Below, piece after piece: positions 9,289 to 18,781 of a stretch of DNA of 61,873 nt. The DNA is from Clostridiaceae bacterium (lineage in GTDB: Bacteria; Bacillota; Clostridia; CAYPLH01; DUMO01): NCBI GenBank assembly GCA_012839865.1, contig DUMO01000005.1, positions 1-61,873 of the forward strand, written 5' to 3'. Under the pieces are notes generated by a model. That model ran no database searches. It was not told where the DNA came from and saw only the letters and a program-made list of their open reading frames with translations. A program made the translations under genes and the position numbers. Each line of letters starts with the position of its first letter. Positions within the stretch are counted from its first letter, which is position 1.

Positions 9289-10185
9289 ATGAGTGTTAAT
9301 TTTGATACAGTGAACAGGGTAGCCCTTGAGCTTAAGGACAAGAGAAGAAGCGAATATGCAATAGCCCTCGACTTTGACGGCGTTTGCAAGCTTTTTTCTG
9401 AGCATAAGCACCAGATAATGTCGACGCTTCTTTTTCTTCACCTATATGAGTTCCAGAGGGTACCCTTTAAGATATATAAGCAATGCTACAACTATATAAA
9501 TTTCCAGTCGGAATATGCAGGCAAGGAAAGATTTTTATGTGCAAACGAGCTTGCAAGGTATCTGACTCAAAAAGGCTATAATTGTGCTTTGCCTGGGCTC
9601 CATGCGGCAGTGGAGGAACTTCAAAAAAAGGGTCTTAAGTTGTCGGAGAAAAATCTGAAGGCATATGAAGCCAATAACGATGTATCCCGTGCCTTGTCCT
9701 GGAGCACCGAGGTGAACAAAAGAGTTTCCGAGCTTAACGAAATAGGGCTTACGCCTGGGATTAATGAAAATATTTTTATCCCTTACAGGGATGTTTGCGA
9801 CTTTTTTGTGGTGACCACTGCCACAGAAGCAACACTTCCTCCTTTAATGGAAAAAGAGTCTATTGATTTTATAGCGCGCTATTTGGGCCAGGAAACGGCA
9901 ACAAAGGCCGAAAGCCTTATCGGACTGTCTTACAGTGGCTACAAGGTTGTGTTCATGTTTGGAGACAGCCTGGAAGACAGCCGCGCAAGCCATACTGCCA
10001 TGGAAAATAAAGCTGATGGGTCAAACATAATATTTGTTCCTGTTATTCCCGGGCAGGAGGAGGACTGCTTTGAAAAGGGCAGGGAAATAATCCGGCTGGC
10101 CCTGGCAGGCGATTTAATTGAGGCTGAAAGTATAAGCAAGCAGGCTCAATCAAACTTCAGGGGCAAGGAAGTCAGTGTTTTGTAA
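9289..10185 (+). CDS. HAD-superfamily hydrolase
   Basis: The 298-residue product has the haloacid dehalogenase motifs. Motif I is ALDFDGVC near residue 30 (the first Asp is the nucleophile, the second the acid/base), motif II is the Thr in VVTTATE, and motif IV is FMFGDSLEDSRAS with the Mg-binding acidic residues. A helical cap of about 120 residues is inserted after motif I. ATG 9289 is preferred over upstream TTG codons because AAGGAG at 9272-9277 lies 11 bases before it. It follows the GH3 genes and may dephosphorylate a sugar phosphate produced by the pathway, but the substrate cannot be read from the sequence. Confidence 0.8.
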   Translation: MSVNFDTVNRVALELKDKRRSEYAIALDFDGVCKLFSEHKHQIMSTLLFLHLYEFQRVPFKIYKQCYNYINFQSEYAGKERFLCANELARYLTQKGYNCALPGLHAAVEELQKKGLKLSEKNLKAYEANNDVSRALSWSTEVNKRVSELNEIGLTPGINENIFIPYRDVCDFFVVTTATEATLPPLMEKESIDFIARYLGQETATKAESLIGLSYSGYKVVFMFGDSLEDSRASHTAMENKADGSNIIFVPVIPGQEEDCFEKGREIIRLALAGDLIEAESISKQAQSNFRGKEVSVL

Positions 10186-10231
10186 TTCAGGAGTTAATAA
10201 AGATTGATTTAATATGAATCCAGGCAAGCTT

Positions 10232-10255
10232 GGCGCTGCACATATTGACAGCGCC
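10232..10255 (+). terminator. GC-rich hairpin after the HAD gene
   Basis: GGCGCTG at 10232-10238 pairs with CAGCGCC at 10249-10255 around a 10-base loop, followed by TCAAAATTATT. The T-tract is weak, so it may be a leaky terminator before the amidohydrolase gene. Confidence 0.55.
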
Positions 10256-10375
10256 TCAAAATTATTGCATCACGGGAACAAGCAAAAAATTTTGCCAAAG
10301 TCGATTTATTATATTGAAGGTACAGGCCTGACATGATTTTTTGCAGTTGCCAGGCATCGTACGGGGAGGGAAACT

Positions 10376-11404
10376 ATGATATTTGAAAAAGAAGACTATA
10401 GCAGCGAACCTTATTCACCTTATGTAAAGCAGCGGGAGACTTTGGATAACGGATTTTCAAAAGGATGGGGCTTTTATTTTCATCCAAATGAAGAATACTG
10501 GTTTGATGTCCACAGTCACCTTGGTCCTGTGAAATCCCACTCGGAACTTTACAAATTGTTGGATGAATGGTTTGCAAGACTTGATGCCTTCAGGCTTGGC
10601 AGGCTACTACTTATATCGCCTCTGCCTGAGGACCCTGACAAGTTTGAAATTTACAGGAACTTGACCAATCAGGATGCCGGATTCAACTGGATTTTCAGGA
10701 TGAACTTTGACAGGCCGGATTTGGATTTGTTTAAAAAAGCCCTGGAATGTAAAGCAATTGGTTTAAAATTGCATAATTCACCAATTATGAAGGGCCAGGC
10801 AAGCCCTGATATCTGGCTGGGGGATGAATGGAGCAGGATTTTTTCCCTGGCGGAGGAAAAAAACATCCCAGTTTTATGGCATGTTACCCAGAGAGTCAGC
10901 AGGTCTCCATATCATGGAGGAGGAGAGAATGCCTATTGGTCCGAAGGATGGAAGAAGGGCGTCAAGTTCACCAATGAAGACCTTCTCCAAGTATGTCTGA
11001 AATTGCTGGAGAAATATAAGAACCTCAAGATTATAGGGGCACACCAGTTTTATGTGGGGCTGGACAGGCTTGCTTCTCTTTTTGAAAGCCATGAAAACCT
11101 GTTTGTAGATACAAGTGTAGGATTTTACTTAAGATGGGCTGATGACTTGTATGAAAATGACAGGGAAATACTAAGAAATTTCTTTATTAAATACCAGGAC
11201 CGTATTTTGTTTGGTTCGGACTCCATTCTGACACCCGGAGGTATAGACGAATACCTGGTTCAGGCATTTTTGTGCCATGCAAGGTTTATAAGCAAGCTCA
11301 GGCTGCCTTATGATGTCCTGGAAAAAGTAGCCCATAAAAATACTGAGAAATTGTTCGGGCTAAAAACGATGACCGCTGAGAGAAGAGGTAATGCAAGGCC
11401 GTAA
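10376..11404 (+). CDS. Amidohydrolase-family metal-dependent hydrolase
   Basis: The 342-residue protein resembles the amidohydrolase-2 group of TIM-barrel metal enzymes. The metal-binding elements appear in order: DVHSH (about residue 43), the GLKLH strand, LWHVTQ, IIGAHQF and LFGSDS near the C-terminus. Members hydrolyse or decarboxylate small ring compounds and lactones, so its role at the end of a sugar catabolic locus could be lactone opening or deacylation. A GGGAGGG ribosome site precedes the ATG by about 7 bases. It converges on the next gene with only 12 bases between stop codons. Confidence 0.78.
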   Translation: MIFEKEDYSSEPYSPYVKQRETLDNGFSKGWGFYFHPNEEYWFDVHSHLGPVKSHSELYKLLDEWFARLDAFRLGRLLLISPLPEDPDKFEIYRNLTNQDAGFNWIFRMNFDRPDLDLFKKALECKAIGLKLHNSPIMKGQASPDIWLGDEWSRIFSLAEEKNIPVLWHVTQRVSRSPYHGGGENAYWSEGWKKGVKFTNEDLLQVCLKLLEKYKNLKIIGAHQFYVGLDRLASLFESHENLFVDTSVGFYLRWADDLYENDREILRNFFIKYQDRILFGSDSILTPGGIDEYLVQAFLCHARFISKLRLPYDVLEKVAHKNTEKLFGLKTMTAERRGNARP

Positions 11405-11416
11405 TAGCATTTTTTG

Positions 11417-13168
11417 TCAATCATCAGACATCTCACCTGTGGTTTCTTTTGATTTTACAAGACAAACCGTGTATCGATTTGTTTGAAAAGATATTGATTC
11501 AACGTTGAATGGCAGAGGGAGTTTATAGGAATTAACAGCCTCTGAGGCTGCAAATTCCAGTTCATAGACTCCCTCCATCATTCTAAAGACAGCTATTCCA
11601 TCAGCGTTTGTTACCGAATAAAAAGCCTGCCCTTCACTTTCCAAAGTACTACCGTTAAGCTTTATTATAGCTCCCTCAATGGGATTGTAGTCCCCATCCA
11701 GTACTTCAAGTTCAATAATGCCCGGTTTATTGACCTTTCTGTCCAGGTATACGGTTATTATGGTTGTACCGGATTCCTTCAGTTCAAAATAGAACGGAGA
11801 GGGCATGTAAAATTCTTCAATAGCTTCATTCTGGATAAATGAGCAACGAAATGTTCCTTTGGCCAATATAAGCTTTGTGCCATCCTCGTTTGTTGTGCCC
11901 TGTTCATTGAAAAAGCGATCCTTTTCCCATGATTCCCCGGCAACCTGAACTTCGATGCCCGTTACAGGCAATCCGGTTTCTCTTTCAACAACCCTCAGGG
12001 AAAATGCATAAATAGTACTGTTTTCAGCAGGTATAACCCTTATCTTTTGTGTATCCTTGTATGCAAGTTTATGCACTATGTCCGACAAGTTGCCGGATGT
12101 TATGCTTTTGCCTGCAGCATAGACAGTCAGGCCAAATTTAATTAAAGTAAGCAGAAACAGGATAATGGTCAATATTGATCTGATTTTTGCCATACTGAAA
12201 AAAACCCGTATGAATTGGTTTGCAAAAGTTGCAGACTTAAATTTAACAGGCATGGGCTTTTTACCAAAGAATACTTTTATTTTCCGGAGTAAATAATGTA
12301 GTAAAAATGGCAGCAACAACAGGGCAACCCCTCCCAAAACAAGGCAACGGGTAGCTGGTGTCACAGAGGCTAAAATATAAGAAGCCGATACATCCCGCTC
12401 CAGAGGCAGTGAGCTTGCAACAGGCTCAAGAAAAGCATATACTGCTGTGTGAAGAAGCAAGCCTGATACAAGGCTCAAGGCTCCACACAAGAGCAAGGAA
12501 ATCCGAAGTCTTAACCTTAAGGTTCCAGGTTTGGCACCTATGGAAATAAAGCCTGCATGGACTGCAAGAAAAGCCAGTACGCCGATGAGAGGCAAGTATT
12601 TCAGTATATTGCATATAAGTTTCACTGCCATGATACCGTCGATTATGTCATAGCGGTTTAGATAAGTGAGTATTGCCTCAAGATTAATTTTTTCAATTTT
12701 GTTGATTATATTTATACTTGCCGGAAACTCATTGCTATTTAGGGCAGGGGCTCCGGTTTCCGGTGAATTTGCCGTGTGAAAACCGGAAGTGTTTAGGTAT
12801 ATGTCCGGTAAAAAAGCAACCTCGTCGCTAAAATAGCGAAAAATACCTTCCCTTATATTATCAAGGTTTGATCGTACCATTTCACGAGTTAATTTACTGT
12901 CTATTGCACCAAGTACATTCATGAACCGGTCGGACATGTGAGGATAGTATTTCTCAACGTCCTTTAAAAGAGAAGATATTGATTCATTAACAGCTTTTTC
13001 AGCGTGGTTGTAAATGTTGTACTTCGAAAAGAGCTCCTTGTGGAACTCAGGGTTCAGTATAGTAAGGTTAATAATGGCAGAAACAATTGCCATATAAAGA
13101 CAGAGTCCTGCTATAACTGAAACTGCAACCGAAATGATTTTGCAAATGAAGAGTCGGGGTAAATTCAC
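11417..13168 (-). CDS. Multi-pass membrane protein with two transthyretin-like C-terminal domains
   Basis: I do not recognise a named family for the whole protein. The 583-residue product has a membrane helix at about 10-35, a ~150-residue soluble loop rich in helices, then four helices at about 189-210, 221-246, 263-294 and 330-352. The C-terminal ~230 residues look extracytoplasmic, with two beta-sandwich units like carboxypeptidase-regulatory/transthyretin folds (RVVERETGLPVTGIEVQV and LEVLDGDYNPIEGAIIKLNG). These units often bind surfaces or carbohydrates. GTG start with AAGGAG 11 bases upstream. It is transcribed alone, divergently from lipB. A cell-surface role is likely; the exact function is unknown. 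Confidence 0.75.
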   Translation of the reverse strand: MNLPRLFICKIISVAVSVIAGLCLYMAIVSAIINLTILNPEFHKELFSKYNIYNHAEKAVNESISSLLKDVEKYYPHMSDRFMNVLGAIDSKLTREMVRSNLDNIREGIFRYFSDEVAFLPDIYLNTSGFHTANSPETGAPALNSNEFPASINIINKIEKINLEAILTYLNRYDIIDGIMAVKLICNILKYLPLIGVLAFLAVHAGFISIGAKPGTLRLRLRISLLLCGALSLVSGLLLHTAVYAFLEPVASSLPLERDVSASYILASVTPATRCLVLGGVALLLLPFLLHYLLRKIKVFFGKKPMPVKFKSATFANQFIRVFFSMAKIRSILTIILFLLTLIKFGLTVYAAGKSITSGNLSDIVHKLAYKDTQKIRVIPAENSTIYAFSLRVVERETGLPVTGIEVQVAGESWEKDRFFNEQGTTNEDGTKLILAKGTFRCSFIQNEAIEEFYMPSPFYFELKESGTTIITVYLDRKVNKPGIIELEVLDGDYNPIEGAIIKLNGSTLESEGQAFYSVTNADGIAVFRMMEGVYELEFAASEAVNSYKLPLPFNVESISFQTNRYTVCLVKSKETTGEMSDD

Positions 13169-13341
13169 TTATCCGGCTTCTCCTTCCTGAATGTAGCTAT
13201 TTAAAATATAGTAGGCTTGAGATAGATTATTACAATAATAATATCATAATTAAATTTTGAGTTAAAAGGTAAGTTCTGGTGCCGGTAAAATGCATGCATT
13301 TTTTTGATGCTGTATTGCAGCACCAGGGCTGTATGTCATAA

Positions 13342-13369
13342 CCAAAAGGCCCAACCGGGAGCCTTTTGG
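13342..13369. other. Inverted repeat just upstream of the lipB promoter
   Basis: CCAAAAGGC at 13342-13350 is perfectly complementary to GCCTTTTGG at 13361-13369. It ends three bases before the -35 box of lipB, in the divergent region, so it may be an operator rather than a terminator. Confidence 0.5.
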
Positions 13370-13372
13370 TGT

Positions 13373-13401
13373 TTGCATACTCTTTACAAGTGTAGTATAG
13401 T
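13373..13401 (+). promoter_or_regulatory. Sigma-A-type promoter of lipB-lipA
   Basis: TTGCAT at 13373-13378 and TATAGT at 13396-13401 are 17 bases apart. The predicted transcript would begin about 60 bases before the lipB start codon. Confidence 0.65.
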
Positions 13402-13467
13402 ATAGACAGTAAGCTTGCGGTATGATTATTCACTTACAGAAAAACTAACTTAAAAGGAAGTATCGGG

Positions 13468-14160
13468 ATGAACATCAACGTAGTAAAACTGGGTCAAATG
13501 AGGTATTCAGAAGCCCTTGGCATTCAGGAAAAACTTCTTGCTTTGAGGCAGGAGGATGCAGTAGATGATACACTTTTAATTGTTGAACATCCCCCTGTAA
13601 TTACCCTTGGGAGAAGAGGCAAAGGGCAAAACATTCTTGTTCCTGAAGAAAAGCTTTCAGCTGAAGGTATTGAGATCTACGAAGTAAACAGGGGCGGTGA
13701 CGTAACTTATCACGGACCAGGGCAGATTGTGGGGTATCCAATAATGAACCTGAAAAATCATGGCCGTGATGTAAGAAAGTTTGTTTGGAATATTGAGGAA
13801 GTGATTATTGAACTTTTAGACAGGGAATTTGGCATAACTGCAGGCAGGATAAACGGGCTTACTGGTGTCTGGGTCAACGATGAGAAGATAACTGCAATAG
13901 GCTTTGCAATAAAACATTGGGTTACCATGCACGGGTTTGCATTTAATGTCAATACAAACCTGGAACATTTCAAATGGATAATACCTTGTGGCATAAAAGA
14001 CAAAGGTGTTACTTCGGTGGAGCGCATTTTGAACAAGCGTCAGGAATTTCAGGCTGTAGTTGATATGGTCATAAATCATTTCTGCCGTGTATTTGATATG
14101 AATCCCACCCCTGTAGATATAAATACAATTTTAAGCAAAGCAGGTGATACTGTTGAATGA
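13468..14160 (+). CDS. lipB: Lipoyl(octanoyl) transferase LipB
   Basis: LipB moves the octanoyl group from acyl carrier protein to lipoyl domains of the 2-oxoacid dehydrogenase and glycine cleavage complexes. The 230-residue product has the family signature [18 protein letters not shown], the conserved Lys region around [20 protein letters not shown], and the catalytic Cys in [17 protein letters not shown]. The length is normal. The ATG lies about 7 bases after an AAGGAAG site. Its 3' end overlaps the lipA start, so the two enzymes of endogenous lipoate synthesis are translationally coupled. Confidence 0.96.
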   Translation: MNINVVKLGQMRYSEALGIQEKLLALRQEDAVDDTLLIVEHPPVITLGRRGKGQNILVPEEKLSAEGIEIYEVNRGGDVTYHGPGQIVGYPIMNLKNHGRDVRKFVWNIEEVIIELLDREFGITAGRINGLTGVWVNDEKITAIGFAIKHWVTMHGFAFNVNTNLEHFKWIIPCGIKDKGVTSVERILNKRQEFQAVVDMVINHFCRVFDMNPTPVDINTILSKAGDTVE

Positions 14161-15013
14161 AAGAAAACCGGAATGGCTGCGGATAAAGGTAAGAGGCGGG
14201 CAGAACAATGCCTATGTTGAAAATATGCTTGAAAGGTTCAACCTTAACACGGTTTGTGAAGAAGCCAACTGTCCCAACCGGATGGAGTGCTTTGGCAGAA
14301 ATACCGCCACCTTCATGATTTTGGGAAACAACTGCACAAGAAATTGCACTTTTTGCAATGTTACCAAGAAAAAACCTGAGCCGGTGAATCAGGATGAACC
14401 TTTAAACATCTCCCGGGCTGTCAGGGAACTTGGTCTTGCCCATGTAGTCATAACCTCTGTAACAAGGGATGATTTGCCTGATGGAGGGGCAGGGCATTTC
14501 TACAATGTAATCAGAAGCATTAAAGAAAACAACCTGGATGTCACGGTGGAAGTATTGATTCCGGATTTTAAAGGAAGCCTGGAATCTTTGCGTACGGTAA
14601 TAGAAGCTAAACCGGATATAATAAACCATAACGTGGAAACAGTTCCGCGGCTGTATCCGGAAGTCCGGCCCATGGCTGTGTATGAAAGATCCCTGGAGCT
14701 ATTGGAAAGAGTTAAGAAAATTGATGAAGGGATTTATACAAAATCCGGCATAATGGTGGGTCTGGGTGAAAAAAAGGAAGAGGTTTTAGCGGTATTTGAT
14801 GACTTAAGAAAAGCAGGCTGCGATTTCCTAACCATAGGACAGTATCTTGCACCGTCAAAAAAGCATCATCCTGTTGTTGAGTACATACACCTGGATGTGT
14901 TCAGGGAATACAAAGAAATAGCATTGGAAAAGGGCTTTTTGAATGTCGCATCAGCTCCATTGGTCCGAAGCTCATACGATGCAGCCAAGATGCTGCGAAA
15001 AAGTGAACAATAA
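14153..15013 (+). CDS. lipA: Lipoyl synthase LipA (radical SAM)
   Basis: LipA inserts two sulfur atoms into protein-bound octanoate. The 286-residue product contains the auxiliary-cluster cysteines in [12 protein letters not shown] and the radical SAM CxxxCxxC motif in CTRNCTFC. The C-terminal SSY motif appears as VRSSYDA. I place the start at TTG 14153 ([12 protein letters not shown]), with AGGTGA just upstream, rather than GTG 14144, which overlaps that site. Overlap with lipB is 8 bases. A truncated copy of the dispersed repeat begins 9 bases after the stop codon. Confidence 0.95.
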   Translation: MNERKPEWLRIKVRGGQNNAYVENMLERFNLNTVCEEANCPNRMECFGRNTATFMILGNNCTRNCTFCNVTKKKPEPVNQDEPLNISRAVRELGLAHVVITSVTRDDLPDGGAGHFYNVIRSIKENNLDVTVEVLIPDFKGSLESLRTVIEAKPDIINHNVETVPRLYPEVRPMAVYERSLELLERVKKIDEGIYTKSGIMVGLGEKKEEVLAVFDDLRKAGCDFLTIGQYLAPSKKHHPVVEYIHLDVFREYKEIALEKGFLNVASAPLVRSSYDAAKMLRKSEQ

Positions 15014-15430
15014 GTGAATAGTTTCTAAGAACAAGGCTCGTATTTTGAGAAAACGCACGGGCGTGCTGAAGGCAAAAATGCTAACGCTTTTGATGCGCCA
15101 TCCATGGCGCTAGAAGCTAAAAAAACATCCTGTTTTTTTCACGCATTTTTGCCTTCAGCTCACCTGGCTTTCCAACAAAATAAAGCCATTTGTTATTGTT
15201 CTGCACACATTTCATTTTTCATACAGATTCAATCTATATATAGTTCGTACTTTCGTACAACGCGCCAATCATATTGCACTTTGCCTGAACATCGTTGTAA
15301 ATACTGAATTAGAGCCGTTTGATTATGAAATAATACTTAAGGCAGGGGCGTACTTATCGGGAAATATTTGATAGGTTATGACAGTCATGGTAACATTTAG
15401 CTACCAAATTATTTAAAAGGGTGAGCTTGA
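15014..15430. other. Intergenic region between lipA and the DUF4097-like gene
   Basis: The first half (15022-15213) is a truncated, reversed copy of the palindromic dispersed repeat. The second half is AT-rich unique sequence. It includes a small hairpin, TGGTA at 15387-15391 with TACCA further downstream, close to the ribosome site of the next gene. No coding frame here is convincing. Confidence 0.6.
15022..15213 (-). repeat. Dispersed palindromic element, copy 1 (reversed, right half missing)
   Basis: Read on the minus strand, it begins with GAAATGTGTGCAGAAC at 15213 and continues with CAATAACAAATGGC. It includes the internal module bounded by AGGCAAAAATG and CATTTTTGCCT, then TTTTCTCAAAATACGAGCC, and stops matching after TTCTTAGAAA at 15022. 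The right half present in copies 2-4 (GGGGGCATCG onward) is absent. An additional GCGCCAT/ATGGCGC palindrome is in its centre. Confidence 0.8.
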
Positions 15431-16273
15431 ATGAGACGTGGTTTTTGTATCCTTTTTCTGTTGCTATTGCCGATTTGCATGCCTGCTTGTTCAATTTCAA
15501 GAGCCAGTGCGGGCTCAGGCCTGACGCAATGCCATTTTCGGAAAAGCTATCCGGTGGACGAACCAAAAGAACTTAGAATAAGCAGCTTTGGAGGGAAGGT
15601 GGAAGCTTATTCATGGAGTAAGAATGAGGTGTGGATTGAGGTGACCGGAACAGTAAATTCAAGTGAAAAGGAGCTGAAGGAGGAGCTCTTAAGCAATATC
15701 AGAATCAATGAAGAAGAAAGCTCAAAAAACCTTTGCATTGACATAGCATACTACGGCTCCCCGAAGTACGGAAAAAAGTGCAGCGCAAATGTAGTATTGT
15801 ATCTTCCCAGGGAGTGGAGGCACTTTTCCATTAAGCTTGACAGGGGGGAACTTAATCTTATAGATGATTTCAGAGGTGTTATGAATGCAGAATTGGGTAC
15901 GGTGGATGTAAATATCAGAAGCTTTTTTGGCTTGCTGGATATCAGGAATGACAGAGGGAATGTCTGTATATCAAATGGCAAGTTAAAAACAGGTTCCCGA
16001 ATCTGTTGCAACACCGGAAATGTTAGTATTAAATCAGACCTGGAAGAAAGAGGAAACTACGAAATTGGAACAGGTTTTGGAGACATCAGGCTTCTTTTTC
16101 CTTACGGCAAGTTTTTGGAAATCAACAGCATCGGCAACATGATTAAGAATGAGTTCGCACTTGCTGATAATGTTGCAACATCTCACAACCACTCCTCATC
16201 CGGCAACCCGGTGCAAGTTAATATCAGGAGTTCTGCCGGCAGTATCAGCATTGAAAAATATGCTAAGAGATAA
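15431..16273 (+). CDS. DUF4097-like beta-rich lipoprotein
   Basis: The 280-residue product starts with a lipoprotein signal peptide (ILFLLLLPICMPAC, lipobox Cys20). It is followed by a repetitive beta-strand region with short repeats of the type G-x-V-x-I/V, as in the putative adhesin DUF4097/DUF4098 family (RGELNLIDDFRG, LGTVDVNIRSFFG, RGNVCISNGKL, TGNVSIKSDLE). Such proteins are predicted beta-helices or beta-solenoids on the outer face of the membrane. AAAGGGTGA precedes the ATG. It appears monocistronic between lipA and prs. The exact role is unknown. Confidence 0.75.
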   Translation: MRRGFCILFLLLLPICMPACSISRASAGSGLTQCHFRKSYPVDEPKELRISSFGGKVEAYSWSKNEVWIEVTGTVNSSEKELKEELLSNIRINEEESSKNLCIDIAYYGSPKYGKKCSANVVLYLPREWRHFSIKLDRGELNLIDDFRGVMNAELGTVDVNIRSFFGLLDIRNDRGNVCISNGKLKTGSRICCNTGNVSIKSDLEERGNYEIGTGFGDIRLLFPYGKFLEINSIGNMIKNEFALADNVATSHNHSSSGNPVQVNIRSSAGSISIEKYAKR

Positions 16274-16358
16274 TGAGAACTCAAAGTACTTTTTCTTTAA
16301 TAGTGAAAGCTATTGTGTGGTATGTTAAAGAATTTGTCGAAATATTACTTTTATACAT

Positions 16359-16386
16359 TTGATTTTTCGAGAAATAGTGGTAATAT
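16359..16386 (+). promoter_or_regulatory. Candidate promoter for PRPP synthetase gene
   Basis: TTGATT at 16359-16364 is followed after 16 bases by TAATAT at 16381-16386, about 88 bases before the start codon. Only moderate agreement with consensus. Confidence 0.4.
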
Positions 16387-16473
16387 ATCATTGGCTATAT
16401 TATTGCTGTCTGGAATTTTGGGTAGTTGCTGCAGCTTATTTTATATTAATAGCTAAAGGAGATAAGCGTTAAT

Positions 16474-17634
16474 ATGAGTGGGATTCAAAAAGTACCGGTA
16501 GGACCTCTGGGTATTATTGCAATGAATGGAACCGAAGAGTTGGGAAGACAGGTTAATGACTGGATATACAAAAGAAGATATGAATTTCTGGAAAGCGACG
16601 AGAAAAACATTGCTTTTCCCGGATTTTTAAGAGAATCTTTTATAATTTCGGCGGATGTTATAAGATTTGCCAATGGCGAAGGAAAAGGGGTTATCAACAG
16701 CACTGTTCGAGGACATGACATTTTTATTCTAATTGACATTGGAAATTACAACTGCAAATTCAAAATGTTTGGTATGGAATGCCCCATGAGTCCCGATGAC
16801 CACTTTCAGGATTTGAAAAGGATAATTGCAGCTATTGGAGGCAAGGCGCGCCGTATAACTGTAATAATGCCCATGCTCTATGAAGGCCGTCAGGACAGGA
16901 GACAGTCAAGGGAGTCTCTTGACTGTGCAGTTGCACTTCAGGAACTTGCGAATCTCGGAATAGACAATATCATTACCTTTGACGCCCATGAACCCAGAGT
17001 GCAAAACGCTATTCCGTTGAAGGGATTTGAAAACCTTTCTCCGGCATATCAAATAGTGAAAGCCCTTATCAACACTGAGAAAGATCTGGAACTTAACAAG
17101 GAAAAGATGATAGTGGTAAGTCCCGATGAAGGTGCCGTTGAAAGGAATATTTACTATGCCACCAGTCTGGACCTGAGCCTGAGCATGTTTTACAAGCGCA
17201 GAGACTGCACCAGGGTGGTAAATGGAAAAAATCCGATTATCAATCATGAATACCTGGGAGATGAGGTAGTAGGAAAAGATGTGCTTATAGTTGATGATAT
17301 AATATCCTCGGGTGAATCAATGCTTGATGTCGCAGAAGAGCTGAAAAGCAGAAAGGCCAGAAGAATTTTCATTGCATCTACTTTTGCACTGTTTACAAAC
17401 GGCATTGAAAGTTTCGATAAAGCTTACAAGGAAGGCATTTTTGACCGCTTGTATTCCACAAACCTTACCTACAGGAAACCTGAACTTTTAAATGCTGAGT
17501 GGTATGTTGACGTGGATCTCTCCAAGTTTTTATCGTTTATTATTGATATGCTGAACCATGATCAATCCTTGAGCTACCTGATTGATCCCAGAAATAAGAT
17601 TAATCTGTTCCTGAAGGAACGCGGACTCAGGTAA
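16474..17634 (+). CDS. prs: Ribose-phosphate pyrophosphokinase, long clostridial variant
   Basis: This enzyme makes PRPP from ribose 5-phosphate and ATP for nucleotide, histidine and tryptophan synthesis. The PRPP-binding loop VLIVDDIISSGESM and the segment GRQDRRQSRESL with FDAHEP are clear. At 386 residues it is roughly 70 longer than the classic bacterial enzyme. The extra length lies in the N-terminal part and in the C-terminal tail after the PRPP loop. Clostridia are known to encode such longer Prs proteins. An AAAGGAGA site precedes the ATG. It appears to be a single-gene transcript facing the convergent TPR gene. Confidence 0.92.
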   Translation: MSGIQKVPVGPLGIIAMNGTEELGRQVNDWIYKRRYEFLESDEKNIAFPGFLRESFIISADVIRFANGEGKGVINSTVRGHDIFILIDIGNYNCKFKMFGMECPMSPDDHFQDLKRIIAAIGGKARRITVIMPMLYEGRQDRRQSRESLDCAVALQELANLGIDNIITFDAHEPRVQNAIPLKGFENLSPAYQIVKALINTEKDLELNKEKMIVVSPDEGAVERNIYYATSLDLSLSMFYKRRDCTRVVNGKNPIINHEYLGDEVVGKDVLIVDDIISSGESMLDVAEELKSRKARRIFIASTFALFTNGIESFDKAYKEGIFDRLYSTNLTYRKPELLNAEWYVDVDLSKFLSFIIDMLNHDQSLSYLIDPRNKINLFLKERGLR

Positions 17635-17756
17635 AAGGCAGCCTGGTTTGCTCCGGTTTTATAAATCATGGGGCTGTTGAATAATTTTTCGGATTCCAAA
17701 CTTAGAGCCATGAATTTTGCAACGAGATGAAAACCTGGGGTTCGGCATGTAAACTA

Positions 17757-18710
17757 TTAGGAAACATACCCGTAAAATTTAAGGATTTTTTCTTCTTCAT
17801 CAGTCTGATGTGCGATATCGAGATCTTTCAGCCGGATAAAGGTTGCTGCTACCAGCTTGTCAACCCAGCCGGATTTTAAAAGCCTGCTGCAACATTTGAA
17901 TGTCAGGTTGTTGTACACCGAATTCTCACTGCACTGGTAGAGAAACAACCATAGGCTTGAAGGTGGGGGGAAGATGCCAAGACTGTCCATGGAATCAAGA
18001 ATGGACAGGGCTTTTTCCAGTTTTCCGCTTTTTAAAGCTGATAAAAGGATGATATTGGTATAATCCGCTGTACAGTCCTTTGCATCCGGCAGTTTAGCAA
18101 ATTTACCCGCAACAGCTTCATTCTTCAAAACTGCACTGTCAGTTGAAGACAGTGCTTTAATCAATGCCCATCTCATATTGTCATCAAGCCCGTCCAGTAC
18201 AACACACTTTTTGAACAATTCGACTGCGGTGGAATCTTCCTGATGATTATGGAGGCAATAAATGCAAAACAAAAGATTAAGAACAGGATTGTCCGGTTGT
18301 TTTTTCAGAATCCTTTTTGCCGAGTTTATGAAATAGTTTAGAAAAACCCTTGACACCAAACTTTGACGGGCAGGGTCCAGTTTGCTGCTGTTGAACTGGC
18401 TGCTTACGATTTCTGCAATTTCCTTCTTGTAAATATTCCGCATGTTAATGCTTCTTTTATATTTGCTGCACAGGTAAACAGCCTTGATATATTTACCCTT
18501 CAGAATCAATATTTCAATGAGGCCCAACTTGGCACGGGTATAGTACCTGTCCAGTTCCAATGCCTTTTTCATATGGCTTTCCGCCTCTTTTAAATTGCTG
18601 TTCTGCATATGCAGCTTTCCGAGGCAGTAATAACCGTAGGGCTTCTCGGGGTTGTTCTTTACATAGTTTTCATATTTTAAAATTCTTATATCAGTCTTGA
18701 CAGATTCCAT
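17757..18710 (-). CDS. TPR-repeat protein, third gene of the ZorAB-like module
   Basis: The 317-residue product has no signal peptide. N-terminal tetratricopeptide repeats are visible, for example KPYGYYCLGKLHMQNSNLKEAESHMKKALEL and the next helix pair TRAKLGLIEILILKGKYIKAV. The remainder is all-helical and repeat-like (LNLLFCIYCLHNHQEDSTAVELFKK). It lies 71 bases downstream of the ZorB/MotB-like gene on the same strand with GGAG before its ATG, so it is probably co-transcribed. A cytoplasmic scaffold or docking partner for the motor complex is an inference from position and fold only. Confidence 0.75.
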   Translation of the reverse strand: MESVKTDIRILKYENYVKNNPEKPYGYYCLGKLHMQNSNLKEAESHMKKALELDRYYTRAKLGLIEILILKGKYIKAVYLCSKYKRSINMRNIYKKEIAEIVSSQFNSSKLDPARQSLVSRVFLNYFINSAKRILKKQPDNPVLNLLFCIYCLHNHQEDSTAVELFKKCVVLDGLDDNMRWALIKALSSTDSAVLKNEAVAGKFAKLPDAKDCTADYTNIILLSALKSGKLEKALSILDSMDSLGIFPPPSSLWLFLYQCSENSVYNNLTFKCCSRLLKSGWVDKLVAATFIRLKDLDIAHQTDEEEKILKFYGYVS

Positions 18711-18781
18711 GTTATACTCCGCTTTGGATATTTATTTATAAAACAAACCGGTTGCTTCCTTCATGCTTTTATTACCTGAAC

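Noticed and set aside
15104-15307. Open frame across the dispersed repeat near lipA
   Set aside because: It is a by-product of the palindromic element; the same peptide fragments recur wherever the repeat is read.
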